In this document: one piece after another, positions 45,113 to 56,133 of the stretch
Layout of the letters: each line of letters starts with the position of its first letter
Numbering within the stretch: position 1 is the stretch's first letter
Origin: Lasiodiplodia sp. COLG20
Lineage: Eukaryota; Ascomycota; Dothideomycetes; Botryosphaeriales; Botryosphaeriaceae
Reading direction: 5' to 3'
Length of the DNA stretch: 64,000 bases
Assembly: GCA_009801085.1 (NCBI GenBank)
Contig: VNWV01000004.1
Span: 1,550,001 to 1,614,000 of the forward strand
Notes under the pieces: generated by a model
The model's database searches: none
What the model was told of the DNA's origin: nothing
The model's input: the letters and a program-made list of their open reading frames with translations, nothing else
Position numbers and translations under genes: made by a program

Positions 45113-45682
45113 TGTCGACGACGTCATACTCCACTCGGTATAGGCTCTAAATGTAGTTTCGTTGATCGTATTTTCCCTTAGCCGTAACCCGGCGGGGATG
45201 ATTACCATCGCTGTTCACACCATGAGAAACCTCCAATCCTCCCCGGCCGGCTCCTATCGAGGACTTCCCCAATAGCGGCGAGATGTGGAAATGCAGGGCG
45301 GGTGTATCTCGGGGTTCCTCTTCCGGTCCTCTATACGTTCTCGGATCCCGGAAGAGACGTCCCCGGCAGCCAGCGGAAGAGACATCGTGGAGGAGGGAAA
45401 ATCAAGAGTAGAATAGTTTTCTCGGCAGTTGAATTTCCATCGGCAGTTGCTTAGGTGAGCATCCTTGTCTGCCGTCTGCGCATCGGCATTCCCACCTCCG
45501 AGATACTTTGGCGGACCATGAACCAGATCGCACGTTTACTAATGCCATGTCTGGGATCTCGAGCAACACCATAGCTACAAATATCACAGAAAATTAGATT
45601 TCTGAGAAGGAAAAAGCAGCTCTAAACCTGACACTCATCATCCACCCTCAACCCACCAACAACCAACCACCAACCACCAACC
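45113..45682. promoter_or_regulatory. promoter region of the MDR reductase gene
   Basis: About 570 bp without a gene. CGGAAG-type sites lie at 45320-45326 (CTTCCGG), 45348-45354 (CCGGAAG) and 45374-45379 (CGGAAG), the first two in inverted orientation. The last 40 bp before the ATG are CCAACCACCAACC-rich, a common fungal leader composition. Confidence 0.5.
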
Positions 45683-46783
45683 ATGCCCTCCTGGACCTCC
45701 ACCCCCAACGGCACCATGACCGCCACGGTCCTCACCTCCCCCGGCGCGCAACCCCCCACCACCTGCTTCACCCACACCACCGCCTACCCACGGCCCTCCC
45801 TCCCCTCCCCCGACTGGATCCTCGTGCGCGTCCGCGCCGCAGGCCTCAACCGCGCCGAGCTGCGCGGCCGCGCGGGCCACGCGCCCTTCCTGCCCGAGTT
45901 CAACATCTTCCAGTCCGAGTACCACGCCGACCCGCCCGCCATCCTGGGCGAGGAGTTCGTCGGCGAAGTGGCCGAGGCGGGGGCGGCGTCCGGGTTCAGC
46001 GCGGGCGAGAAGGTGGCGGGGTTTATTTATGGTGGGGGCAAGGCGTACGACGGCGCGTATGCGCAGTACACGGTCGTGCACAAGCGGCGGTGCTTTCGGC
46101 TGCCGGCGGAGACGCGGTTGGGGTGGGAGGTGCTCGGCGCGATTCCGATGAGCTTGTGGACGGCGTATGGGTCGGTTGTTTTGTGTGGCAGGCTGCGGGA
46201 GAGGGGGCCTGGGGCGACGGTGCTGGTGCACGGGGCGACGTCCAGCGTTGGGATTTTTGCGATTCTGCTGGCGAAGGAGCGGGGGGCGACGGTCATCGCG
46301 ACGACGAGGCAGGAGGGCAAGCTGGCGCGGCTGAGGGAGGTGGGGGCAGATCACGCGGTGCTGGAGGGGGACATCGAGAAGGAGGTGCTGGGTCGCTTTC
46401 CGAGGGGCGTGGACATCGTGCTCGAGCTCGTCGGGCCCGATCAGATTACGAGGAGCATGGGGCTGCTGGCTAGGTACGGCACGCTGGTCGTCACGGGCAT
46501 CCTGAACCTCGAGTGGCAGGCGACCGGCTTCAATCCCATGAAGATCCCGGCCACCCGCTGCTTGACTAAGCACGCTATGACTAACGCTGGTCCCGGGACC
46601 GAGGATGACGAGTTGGACCTCGTGGAGCCCGTGCTCGCTGAGGCGGTTAGGAATGTGGAGAGCGGGAAGTGGCCCAAGGAGTACATCATTGACAGGACTT
46701 TCGAGTTGCGTGAAGCGGGTGCGGCTCACACGTACATGGAGGATAACAAGGCCAAGGGAAAGGTTGTCATGACTATTCCGTAG
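45683..46783 (+). CDS. MDR zinc-independent reductase (quinone oxidoreductase-like)
   Basis: Intronless, 366 residues. GroES-like N-terminal domain with ILVRVRAAGLNRAELRGRAG (Asn instead of the zinc-binding Cys), ILGEEFVGEVAEAG and GEKVAGFIYGGG. The NAD(P)-binding Rossmann segment is VLVHGATSSVGIFAILLAKERGATVIATTR (about 181-210), and EVGADHAVL follows. The lack of catalytic-zinc ligands places it with quinone oxidoreductases and trans-acting enoyl reductases, which reduce double bonds with NADPH. The C-terminus KAKGKVVMTI is typical. It is the first enzyme of the right-hand cluster and converges with the P450 gene. Quinone reduction or an enoyl reduction in a metabolite pathway are both possible. 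Confidence 0.9.
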   Translation: MPSWTSTPNGTMTATVLTSPGAQPPTTCFTHTTAYPRPSLPSPDWILVRVRAAGLNRAELRGRAGHAPFLPEFNIFQSEYHADPPAILGEEFVGEVAEAGAASGFSAGEKVAGFIYGGGKAYDGAYAQYTVVHKRRCFRLPAETRLGWEVLGAIPMSLWTAYGSVVLCGRLRERGPGATVLVHGATSSVGIFAILLAKERGATVIATTRQEGKLARLREVGADHAVLEGDIEKEVLGRFPRGVDIVLELVGPDQITRSMGLLARYGTLVVTGILNLEWQATGFNPMKIPATRCLTKHAMTNAGPGTEDDELDLVEPVLAEAVRNVESGKWPKEYIIDRTFELREAGAAHTYMEDNKAKGKVVMTIP

Positions 46784-47334
46784 TGAATAGTCTGCGATAT
46801 TTTGTCCTGTAGTTGGTCAGAATCAATAATTTTTCCCTTCAATGAAGGCTGCTACAAATCTGACTCCCCCATTTCTAGATTTTAATTCCCTCTTAAAAGT
46901 CCATTTATCTATCTTATTTCTACTATAGAACTGCTGCTAATAAGATTACTACTAACGAAATTACTCACCAACAACGTATTTGCTACTACTAACGTATTTA
47001 TTACTACTCGTAGCTAAAGCGTAAACACGCTAACAGCAGCGCCAAAATGTTGTTTCTATAGATAATATTGCCAGAGGGGAGTCAAGTATATAGGCACCTT
47101 CAATGAAGTACTTAGAAGTTTTTCTCTTACTCAAGAAGCATGGCGGAAAAAATTATTCGAGCTGATTCCTTATCTATTGGATAGATTTTTGGAATTTGGA
47201 GGACATAAAATATTCATCGTTTCGATAGCACTTGCACATGTAGAACAAAACTGACAGGAGACTGAATGGAAGGTTGCAAAATAAGAAAATAACATGGATA
47301 AGCTATGGATGGCAACTCGACATTGACTCTAATC
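46784..47334. other. AT-rich convergent spacer
   Basis: Low-complexity AT-rich DNA between the MDR and P450 stop codons, with repeated ACTACTAACG-like units around 46,925-47,010. No gene seen. Confidence 0.5.
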
Positions 47335-49150
47335 CTAGACCTCCAACTTGGCCAGAAATGAATCTGCAGACCTGAATTCCTTCTCCACAATTTCTGCATG
47401 CGTAGGAGAGCGAGCCTTGAAGTCGACAGGAAAGTTCAAAGGCGTCGTCACCATGCCTTCGGTGAAAGCGGTACGAATGTCAACATCGACCGGTTTCTTC
47501 TCGGGCACAATATCGAAAGCCCATGCAATCTTGGCCATGTTCACCAACTAGACAAAAGTCAGTTTCGATCGTCAGAGTGAGGTTTGGCTACACGTACGAG
47601 AGAATTCTGAGCCAGATACTGGCCTGGGCAGACGCGTCTACCACCTCCAAATGCATACGACGGCTTTCGCAAGTCATCGTTTCCGTCATCCGCCACCTGC
47701 GTGCCGAACCTGTTGCCGAGGAAACGCTCCGGGAAGAATCTATCCGGATCCTTGTACTCGGTCTCATCTCGTGAGATTGCCCAAATGTTCTCGAAGACGA
47801 CTGTTCCCTTCGGAATCAGATGTCCTTCGTACATGTCGTCTTGGGTGAGGACATGTGGAACACCTGATGGAGATATCGGTCGCCATCGTAAGACCTCCGA
47901 GCGTGTTAACATCCTGTTGGCGTTCAAGCACATAATAGAGACTCACCTCGTTGATGATAGCAGGCATGTAAGTCAACTGTTTGCAGTCGTCCCAATTGGG
48001 ACTTCTGTCCGGACCGCAGACGCTGTCAAGCTCTTCTTGCGCCTTCTTCAGAACCTCTGGATGGCTCGCCATTGCGAGAATGAATGTAAGCAGGACGGAT
48101 GCCGTCGTGTCGGACCCAGCTTCCATCTGCATCTGTTAGCCCGTCCCACGCCGGTCACGGATGTATACGTACAAATATGCCACATAGATGCGCCAGATGC
48201 TCATCATCCATCTGAATCTCCTCCTGCTTGGCAAGCAGCTTAGCCATGAAGCAGTCGGTCTTACCCTCGCGGACCTTTTGCCGCGTTTCCTCGAGAAGCG
48301 CGAAATACAGCGACTTCTGGCCGTGCCGGATCGCGCGAACCTTGCGCTTCCACGTGCAGATGAACTCGGGGAGGTACTTCAAGATGGGGAAATCCTCGAC
48401 CGGCGGAGCCGTCGCGGGTTCGATCATCTCGTTCCAGCGGTCCTGCACCTCGTACAGCGATTGAACCCTGGGAGAGTCGAATCTCTTCCCGCGCTGCCCG
48501 TAGACGGAGGCGAGGATGACTGCCGTCGAGTACCGGCGGATGTGGTCGTACCATCCCTGTGGCTCTTTCAGGAGCTGGTACAGGGAGTGGCTGGCTTCGG
48601 CTGTCTGGATGGGCAGGACGGCGCCGATCGCGTTGACGTTGAGGAATCCTTGGAGGAGCTTGCGCTGGTGCCTCCAGGTGTTGCCGTATGGCAGGAGTAG
48701 AATGTGGACATCTTTGAAGCCCACGAGGGCGTCGGTGACATAACTCTGGGGACGGCTTGAGTATATGCCGCCTCTCTTATCGAAGAGTCTGTCAGTATTA
48801 GCATGAGCCCGCTTTTCTTTCGGAACCTTCCCTTACTCAGCAACGGCTTTGTAGCTGTTCAAGACAATTGCATTCTGTGAGCCCAGCTTCAAGCCGATGA
48901 TCGAGCCGTATTCCTTCCTCCACTCTTCCCATCTGTTCTTAAAGTCAGTAATATGACGTGAAGTACACAACAAAGGCAATCACCTCAAGTATGCTCTCGT
49001 AGCTGGGATCTGATGCAAGTTTCCAATGAATGGCAGGGTAGAAGGGCCTGGGGGGAAGTTTTTGGGTCTTCGTGCAGCGACGTAGTACCTGCCCAGGAGG
49101 TAGATGACCAAGACAAGGCAGGAAACGAGGCCACTCAGATATGGCAACAT
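47335..49150 (-). CDS. cytochrome P450 monooxygenase (CYP), six exons
   Basis: Microsomal heme-thiolate monooxygenase of 522 residues. Exons 49150-48984, 48932-48837, 48788-48173, 48126-47947, 47894-47598 and 47547-47335 join in frame; introns are 46-52 nt. An N-terminal membrane anchor (LSGLVSCLVLVIYLLGRYYV) and the proline hinge FPPGPSTLPFIGNL are followed by the I-helix MEAGSDTTAS (294-303). The ExxR motif is E353-V-L-R356, formed by the splice NE|VLRWRP, then FXXPERF-like DRFFPERF, and the heme loop FGGGRRVCPGQYLA with Cys442. For intron 3 the second of two AGs was chosen because it gives the usual spacing before EAGSDTT. The fold resembles O-methylsterigmatocystin-oxidoreductase-like CYP64/CYP620 groups, but the exact family is uncertain. 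It shares a promoter with the alcohol dehydrogenase gene. Confidence 0.94.
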
Positions 49151-49861
49151 CTCTGTGGATTGACAGATAAACCCGGGTGTTTTCAGAAAAATGAATATGA
49201 CTTCAATTCGGAACTTCGATTCAGAAATTTCTAGTAAGTCTATCTTATACCCTTGGCCTCCATACAATCATCTCACGTAATACCGACAGAGGTATGCCTC
49301 TCCACGTCTGGAGTACCCGGCAGCACTCCCGACCGTGCACCCCGCATAAGCCACCTCCGCAAGTGCGGATGGGACCGGCAGTGCACATGTAAGATGCGAG
49401 CAAAAAGGAAAGACTTTCGCGCTTCAAGTTTCAAGTGGCTGACATCCTTCCCGATTGGTTCTCTTTGACTACTGTGACGCAGACAGACACTCTCCACCGA
49501 CCCGGGGGTAACCAAGGAAGATCCTCCGATAAGGAGAGAACAATACTCCCCTAACTTCCCGTTTACAGCGGTTCGGGGAAGGGGGCATCATTTGCCGTTC
49601 CGTCTCAGCGAACCCCACATAGTGGGTCACAGGAAGCCACAGGAATAGGGGTCTTTCAAGGGAAGACCGAAGTCCGAGAAGTCTATCAGGAACCTACGGG
49701 TATGCGCAGGACTCTAATCCCGCGTCTAGTGATCATAGACTTCTGCTGAAATACGAATATCAGGGAAAGATGCTGTCCATCGCGCTGAAAAAGGCGTTTC
49801 AGAATTTGCCCTCTCTGCTTCGACTGACCATCATTCCCTCCTCATCTTTCATTGTGTGACG
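49151..49861. promoter_or_regulatory. divergent promoter of the P450 and alcohol dehydrogenase genes
   Basis: About 710 bp between opposing start codons. It contains an everted CGG pair, TCCGC-AAGT-GCGGA at 49356-49369 (CCG-N6-CGG spacing), a plausible Zn2Cys6 factor site. No gene inside. Confidence 0.5.
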
Positions 49862-51013
49862 ATGCAAGAATTACCGAAAAGGTATACGGTCGCCCAATAT
49901 GATGCGCCTCGCGTGCCATTGACAGTGAAATCGGTTGCTCTGAGGCTTCCGAGTAGTGGAGAGGTGAGTAACAAGCTGATAAGACAAAGGGCCTAGGTTA
50001 CTCATGCCGTGAAGGTTCTGCTCAAGGTTCTCGCCTGTGGCGTTTGTCACTCTGATGAGCTCATCGGAACCGGAGTTTTCAGAAACAAGTTTCCTTGTAT
50101 CCCCGGCCATGAGATCATCGGGGACATCGTTCGAGTCCCGGATGACGAAAAGACATGGAAAGTCGGCGATCGCGTTGGTGCGGCTTGGTTCGGCGGCTCC
50201 GACGGTACGTTCTCGTTAGCAAATATCCAGTAACGGTGCTGATGATCTACAGGCACGTGCCAGGCCTGCAAGAAGGGGCTGGACCAGATGTGCTCCAACG
50301 GAGAAATCAACGGCTGCAGCCGAGACGGCGGATATGCAGAGTACGTCAATGTGCGCAGCGACGCGATTGCTCACGTACCACGAGATGTGGATCCCGCCCA
50401 GCTCGCACCGCTCCTGTGCGCCGGCGTAACGACGTTTGCGTCACTCAAGCATGCCAGGATCGAACCAGGAGAGACGGTAGCGGTCCAAGGTCTCGGAGGA
50501 TTGGGCCATCTGGCAGTTCAGTACGCCAGGAAGATGGGCTATCGAGTCGTTGTTATCTCATCCAGCACCGCAAAAAGGGAACTGGCTATGAAGCTAGGCG
50601 CCCACGACTACGTTGACGGATCAGAAGGTGACGTTGCAGACCAGTTGCAGAAGCTGGGCGGAGCCGCCTGCATCATGCTCACAGCGCCGAACCCGGAGTT
50701 GATCCCACTATTGCTGAGGGGCCTGAATCCCTTGGGGAAGCTTCTTATTGTCGCAGCGACTGGACCTGGCAGCCTTGATACAACGATGATGATCTCAAAG
50801 GGACTCAGTATCGTTGCTTGGCCTTCCGGCAATGCCAAAGACTGTAAGGCTGCCGTCGACTTTGCCCAGAAGAATGATGTCAATTGTATGGTTGAGAAAT
50901 TTCCTTTGAGCAGGGCGAACGAGGCTTTGGAGCACATGAGCAGTGGGAAAGTCAGATTCAGAAGTGTTTTGGTCCCAGATTGTCCTGAAACGGATTTTCA
51001 TCTTTTCCCCTGA
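49862..51013 (+). CDS. zinc-type alcohol dehydrogenase
   Basis: Medium-chain alcohol dehydrogenase of 356 residues, NAD(P)-dependent. Exons 49862-49963, 49997-50204 and 50253-51013 join in frame. Intron 1 is only 33 nt (GTGAGT...CCTAG) but is required, because unspliced sequence hits TAG at its acceptor. Catalytic-zinc ligands are C51 in CGVCHSDE and the His-Glu of PGHEIIG. The structural-zinc lobe reads DGTCQACKKGLDQMC: three cysteines are present but Asp takes the place of the first. The Rossmann glycines are in VAVQGLGGLGHLAVQYA. The protein resembles fungal ADH1-like/cinnamyl-alcohol-type enzymes acting on primary alcohols or aldehydes. Divergent from the P450. Confidence 0.92.
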
Positions 51014-51799
51014 TAGTTAGGAATTCGCTTCAAATCAAGCCGTTTCATTAATTGAATCACCATTTTCAAGCAATGAAAAGACTAGAGACTCCAAGATCAT
51101 TGCTGCAATGTTTCAAAAAGCTCACATATAAAACCGTTGTCTGGTGTATATGGTGATAGTGCCCCTCGCGTGAAAGATGCATCATTGATCTCCGAGTAAC
51201 TCGGCGTGGCCAGCCAGGTGTCTTGCATTCGATATGGGTTAAGAAACTTCCAGGAAGGACTAGGGTGGTTTGACTTGTTAGGAGATACGGCCCGCAATCT
51301 CTCGTGCCGGTTCGCTTCCGGTGACCTTAACTTGCCCGCCTCCTCCGAGACACTTCGTCACAGCCGCGTTCCGGAGTGCTCCGCTTCCGGCCGGACCAGA
51401 TTTTACATGATATTCGGACGGCACATTAGACTTCCTTCCCCGTACCGTATCGTCGGGGCTCTTCCGGCCCTATGCAGGGGAATCTGTGGATGTTGTTCCG
51501 CTACCCCCGACCCCTGCCACATCGCATCTTTGTTACCGGAGACTCCGCACCACACACTTCCAGATGTATTTTCGTCCCACTAACTTGCGGATTTACGCCC
51601 ATCTCGTGAAAGTAACGCGACTTCGATGAAATGGCCTCCGGAGCTCCGAGGGTACACGGACATGGTTTGTAATTCGGTCTCGCGAGGCTCTCATTGCTCC
51701 ATTGCGCCAATTTTGATTGAATAGTATAATTCAGCCTATTGCGCCATACTTTCCTTCAATCATTGCCCAGCTTGTGAATAACCCAACAATCGAAACACT
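51014..51799. promoter_or_regulatory. promoter region of the questin-oxidase-like gene
   Basis: About 790 bp without a gene. CTTCCGG occurs three times in the same orientation at 51315-51321, 51384-51390 and 51461-51467. Confidence 0.5.
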
Positions 51800-53181
51800 A
51801 TGTCACGACGTTCTTCCATTGTCGCACTTTCAGCCCGGAATGCTGGATTCTACCATGTTCCCAAACTTGACGATGAAGCCACCCGCAAGGCAAACGAGCT
51901 CCTACAAGCCAACCATGACAAGTTCCACATCTTCTTCAACGATCGCGGATTCCACAACCACACGGCACACTACCTCTTGTCGGCGTATGCTCTGGGCGCG
52001 ACAGCCGAAGAACTACAGCGAATGAACGACAGCCAGGTCACGATGCAAGTCCCGCGGCAGCCACAAGTCGACCGCATTCTGAAAGACCTGTCCGACCCAA
52101 CCACCTTTCTCGAATGCATGAGCAAGCCGGAATTCTTCCACGACTACGTCCTCTTCTTCGAAGCCGAAGTCGACAAGAAGGGCGTCGGGCCCGTCGTGCG
52201 CGAATACCTGCTCTCCGACACCCCCATTGCCAAAGAAATGCTCCCCAGACTCTACGCCAGTAAGCATACATCAACCCAGCCGAGACCCTACTCCAAACAA
52301 CGACCCCTTAACACGCACCCACAGGCTTCCTCCACCCCCTCATCCACCTCGGCTTCGGCCTCGAATTCGACCAACCCGCCATCACCGTCGAAGGCCTCGC
52401 ACAAACCGCCGTCCACCAAAACGAAGTCGCGTCCGTCCTCCTCGCCGCCGACGAAGCCGCCCAGACCACCCCCTCCCGCCCGATGCTCGACCTCATCCAC
52501 GACGTGCACCGCAGCGGCATCGGCCAGCACCCGTGCTGGGGCAACGGCGCCATCATCCCGGACGACCCTTTGCTCGCCGCGCCCGCCGAACTCGCCGAGA
52601 TCGCCGGCGCGTGGCAGGTGCAGCCGGACGAGCTGGAAGCCAAGACGGCGGAGATGGTGAGTGTTTGCGCGTATTTCACGGGCGCGGCGCAGCGGCCGCC
52701 GAAGAAGGTCAAGTTGGATTTTTTCTTCATGCATAATGTTAACTGCTCGATATTCATGAGCGCGATGCTGGCGCTGCCGTGGTTGAGTAGGAGCGAGAAG
52801 GCGCTGCTGCTGGAGTGGAAGGGCAGGTGCGATATCATCGCGTACGCGAACAGGGGCGCGCCGGCGCTGGATGTGGACGAGATTGTGGGGTATGTGCCGA
52901 AGGTGCCCGGCGGGTGGATGGATATCTTTAGGCGTGTGAACGACTTCGATGATGATTCGCATCTCACGAAGTTGGTCAGGGCGCTGGCGGCGGGGGAGCG
53001 GTTTTGTAAGCCCTACGAGGGCGGTGATGATGCGCGGTTCCCGGTCAGGGGAGACATGTACCTCAAGATTGCGCACATGGCGGTGGATACGGTGCCGGGA
53101 GAGACCTACTTCAACCGGTGGGTTCGCGGTGCTGGGTTTCCGTCTCAGTGGGAGCCTTTTCCCAACAGGGGCGAAGAGTAA
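51800..53181 (+). CDS. questin-oxidase-like protein (DUF4243)
   Basis: Exons 51800-52259 and 52325-53181 (65-nt intron) join to 438 residues. The protein matches the DUF4243/questin oxidase family: NHTAHYLLSAYALGATAEELQ near the N-terminus, LIHLGFGLEFDQPAITVEGLAQTAVH at and after the splice, then KKVKLDFFFMHNVNCSIFM and WMDIFRRVNDFDDDSHLTKLVRAL. Characterised members (for example in geodin-type pathways) open anthraquinone rings by a Baeyer-Villiger-like oxidation without flavin; others have unknown substrates. Conserved histidines (NHTAHY, HLGFG, FFMHNVN, DDSHLTK) may bind a cofactor or metal. Its presence with a P450 and an FAD monooxygenase points to oxidation of an aromatic polycycle. Substrate is inferred, not known. 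Confidence 0.9.
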
Positions 53182-53408
53182 CGTTACTTTTCCGTATTTA
53201 TGTTGGTAGGAGATTATGTAGTTTCTCATTTTGAATTAGTATATAACGTATCTCACAAACGCGCATGCCATATAGACGTGTATCACCCAGTTAAAAAAAC
53301 ACAACACTTCAGCTTTAACAAACGATATATTGTTACAATAGATGATGAAGATAAGTCGTATTGGATGCACTGTAACGAGTGGCATCAGGAACCGGTAAGT
53401 GAGATTAT
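53182..53408. terminator. convergent 3' region
   Basis: 227 bp between the stops of the questin-oxidase-like gene and the second HET gene; AT-rich, presumably containing both polyadenylation sites. Confidence 0.45.
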
Positions 53409-55487
53409 TCAACCTAGAGCCACCAGTCTTACATACGATGGAATATCATCCTCACGGATAGAACACACCGTCGGTTCCAGCCGGTAAGATATGCCTTCGA
53501 TGGAATATACCGGTGCCCATAAGTTATCACCCAATTGCACAAACTCAATTCTTTTGGGCAATTTCCTCCGCCTTTCCTTGGACAAAACAAGAACTTGAGA
53601 GCCGCTATGACTAATCTTATACCCTTGCCATCCTTGAATGATATGGCGAGCAACGCGAAGCCGAACACATTTGGTCCAGAAAAATAAAAGACGTTTCAGC
53701 GTTGAAGTCTCATGGTGGCCATGCTGGGCCTTTATCACATCCACCGCATCAACAGGTGTATACTCCTCGAGAGGGTAATCCCAATACTCGTTAAGCATCC
53801 ATTTAGGCCTGAACAGGACTCTGAAATCTCCATCATCATCCAGAGCGAAGACCTGGAGGCTTTTACTGATAGAATCTTTGGGCTCCTCATGGGATGGCCT
53901 GAAGTAGTTCGGTCTGATGTTGACTCCACGAGATGGAAATTTCCAGGCAGCCCAAGTCCAGCTCGGAAAGAGCTCGACGATGTTACCATGATCGTCACAT
54001 TTGTTATTTCGTTCCAGTGGCTGATCGTGACCGTACGGCCTTCGTGTTGACCACGACAGCATGGCCCAGAGTAGTCCTTCCGGGATTCCCCAGATGTGTT
54101 CGCCCATCCCAGGGCTGAACTCCGAGAGCACCTCGGATAAAGCAACAATGCGGTCTTTTTCGTGTGAAAACTTGCGTGGCATAAATCGACGTAACAAGTT
54201 GAGATAGTTTTCAAGGCAGTCGTTTCCACTTGAAGGGACAGGCTTTCTTCTCAACAAGTCGACCCGATAATGCGGTGTAAATAGGACATCTTTGGTTGGT
54301 AGTGATTCAGCGGCAATGTCGTCTCTCCAGATTGCCTCGCCGCACCAAAAGAGCATCAGGTCGGGGATGAAAATCAAAAGTCGTCGCGAAAGAAGCATCT
54401 CTTGGAAGGTCCAACCTCTTTCGTTCCAAGTTGAATTGAGCAATGGCTCCAGGTCATTTCGTAAAACTGCCATGTGTATCCCATCAACTTCTTCACCTAA
54501 TGCTCTGCTCTGTGAGAAAGTTGTGACACGAGGCAAGCCTGCGTCTGCATCGTTTCCAGCGGCCCCGACGATCGTTACCATGGCGTTTCTGTATATGTCC
54601 CCCATAGCCCCAAGCTGACGTCCTTTATCATCATCGCAATCCTGGATAATGCAGAGACTGTCGACCCAGAGATAACGAATGTCCAATTTCCGGCAAAGAG
54701 CGATAGCGTCTCCAACGGTCCGTGAGAGCAGATGCCCATTTTCAGCCAAGTAGCCTTGTCTTTGTAGAAGTCCACAGTTTGAACTTTCCAGCTTGAGTTT
54801 GTGGTGTGCCGCTTCACCCCACACATAACTGAGAGCAGCGTATTCGCAATCTTCCGGTGCATCAATGATGCAGCTGCGTGTTGTATCGATAAGGCGGATC
54901 CTGAGGCTTTGCTTCGACATCTGCTCTTCCCCACGGCAGCTCGAATGGTCGTCGATACAAGTTTTAATCCATGACCTCGCCAGATCCACATCTAAGTTTT
55001 GCGGGTTGATAACCCTACCCCCAACCATCCCAGGACCGTCTTTGCATATGAATTTCGGGGCACAATCGTATATTGAATACTTGCAACTCCAGTCTGTCCA
55101 TTCTGAGTCGAATCCGAGATTCAAGTGGGTCGGCCTAGAGGAGGCGTGTTCCCGGCCAACTTGGATGTAGGATTGCTGCCGGATTCGAATGACTAAATCA
55201 TCCTGAAGCGTCGTGTTTTGCTTCTGTATTTGGCTCGAGAACATGAGGCGGACAGCCGGTAGGAGAGGGGCGCTCTTAGCCTTCGGTCTGGATGAAATTT
55301 CCTTTTCGTGCAGCTCGATGCTCTGGGCCAAGATTCGACAGAATGGACAGGAGGAACTCGAGAGTACATCCTTTCTATTCCACTGATATGGGAGATTGGC
55401 GAAGGTTTCCTTGTCTCCCGCACATTTGGGAAATCGAAAGAGGTTCCCAAAGTCTACTGTCCGGCAGACTGAGCAGAGTTGGTTCAT
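53409..55487 (-). CDS. HET-domain protein embedded in the enzyme cluster
   Basis: Intronless, 692 residues. N-terminal Cys pairs CSVC and CPFC, then the HET domain with YAALSYVWGEA (216-226), TVGDAIALCRKLDIRYLWVDSLCIIQD (ending about 283), MGDIYRNAMVTIVGAAG and RGWTFQEMLLSRR. The C-terminal part has SWTWAAWKFPSR, typical of HET proteins, and a long unassigned tail. The start is the first ATG of the frame (before NQLCSVC). A HET protein has no evident part in metabolism; its position splits the enzyme cluster, so it probably arrived independently or the cluster is less tight than it looks. No amyloid-like motif like that of the 27-29 kb pair was seen. Confidence 0.92.
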   Translation of the reverse strand: MNQLCSVCRTVDFGNLFRFPKCAGDKETFANLPYQWNRKDVLSSSSCPFCRILAQSIELHEKEISSRPKAKSAPLLPAVRLMFSSQIQKQNTTLQDDLVIRIRQQSYIQVGREHASSRPTHLNLGFDSEWTDWSCKYSIYDCAPKFICKDGPGMVGGRVINPQNLDVDLARSWIKTCIDDHSSCRGEEQMSKQSLRIRLIDTTRSCIIDAPEDCEYAALSYVWGEAAHHKLKLESSNCGLLQRQGYLAENGHLLSRTVGDAIALCRKLDIRYLWVDSLCIIQDCDDDKGRQLGAMGDIYRNAMVTIVGAAGNDADAGLPRVTTFSQSRALGEEVDGIHMAVLRNDLEPLLNSTWNERGWTFQEMLLSRRLLIFIPDLMLFWCGEAIWRDDIAAESLPTKDVLFTPHYRVDLLRRKPVPSSGNDCLENYLNLLRRFMPRKFSHEKDRIVALSEVLSEFSPGMGEHIWGIPEGLLWAMLSWSTRRPYGHDQPLERNNKCDDHGNIVELFPSWTWAAWKFPSRGVNIRPNYFRPSHEEPKDSISKSLQVFALDDDGDFRVLFRPKWMLNEYWDYPLEEYTPVDAVDVIKAQHGHHETSTLKRLLFFWTKCVRLRVARHIIQGWQGYKISHSGSQVLVLSKERRRKLPKRIEFVQLGDNLWAPVYSIEGISYRLEPTVCSIREDDIPSYVRLVALG

Positions 55488-56133
55488 TTCCGAAGGCTGC
55501 ACTCACAGCTGTTAGGCAAATGTGCATGGCAATCTCTCAGGCAATATAACACGACAGGTATCAAAAGCCATTCAAGCAGCTTACTTGCCTTCTTTCCTGG
55601 ATTCATTAGGGTCGGATTAGAAGATGCTGTGCTTGAAGGAAAGAGATGGTTGGAAATTAGAAATTTCAATCCAGCTTCGTTAGGCAGCAGCAATATAAAG
55701 ACCAGGGTATGCATATAAGGGGGCGGCACAGCCCTAGTAATTATTCGATAAGCATTAGATAATTCCAAAACCTACGCTTGTTGTAAAGAAAACGGCGATG
55801 GTGAATGCTTGGATAAAGACGCGGGGCACATTGCAACGCGCCAACGGTCGCCTATCCGCCGTCATCATCTTAGCCCGTGGACATTACAAGGTCGCATCGG
55901 TGTTCGAAATCTAGTTGATGTGAATACCTCGGGTCCGACCAACTTATCACGGGGTAATTTCCCAGAATGCACCGGGTCGGGGTTGATTGGTTTTCAGCGA
56001 CCCCTTCTCCTGCGGCGCAGGAGTTGAGCACATCACGTGAACAATGCATGAAGTTGGCTATGTACACTTAAATCGAAAGCTGAGGCAGCCTGATCGTAGC
56101 TTGTGGCCACTAGGCAAAATAAGAGTGAACTCC
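55488..56133. other. intergenic region HET / FAD monooxygenase
   Basis: About 650 bp without a supportable gene. Includes the HET promoter and the 3' flank of the monooxygenase. Confidence 0.5.

Noticed and set aside
48127..48134. First AG of the P450 intron 3 as acceptor (adds Met-Gln)
   Set aside because: It keeps frame but puts two extra residues before EAGSDTT; the AG six bases later gives the usual spacing.
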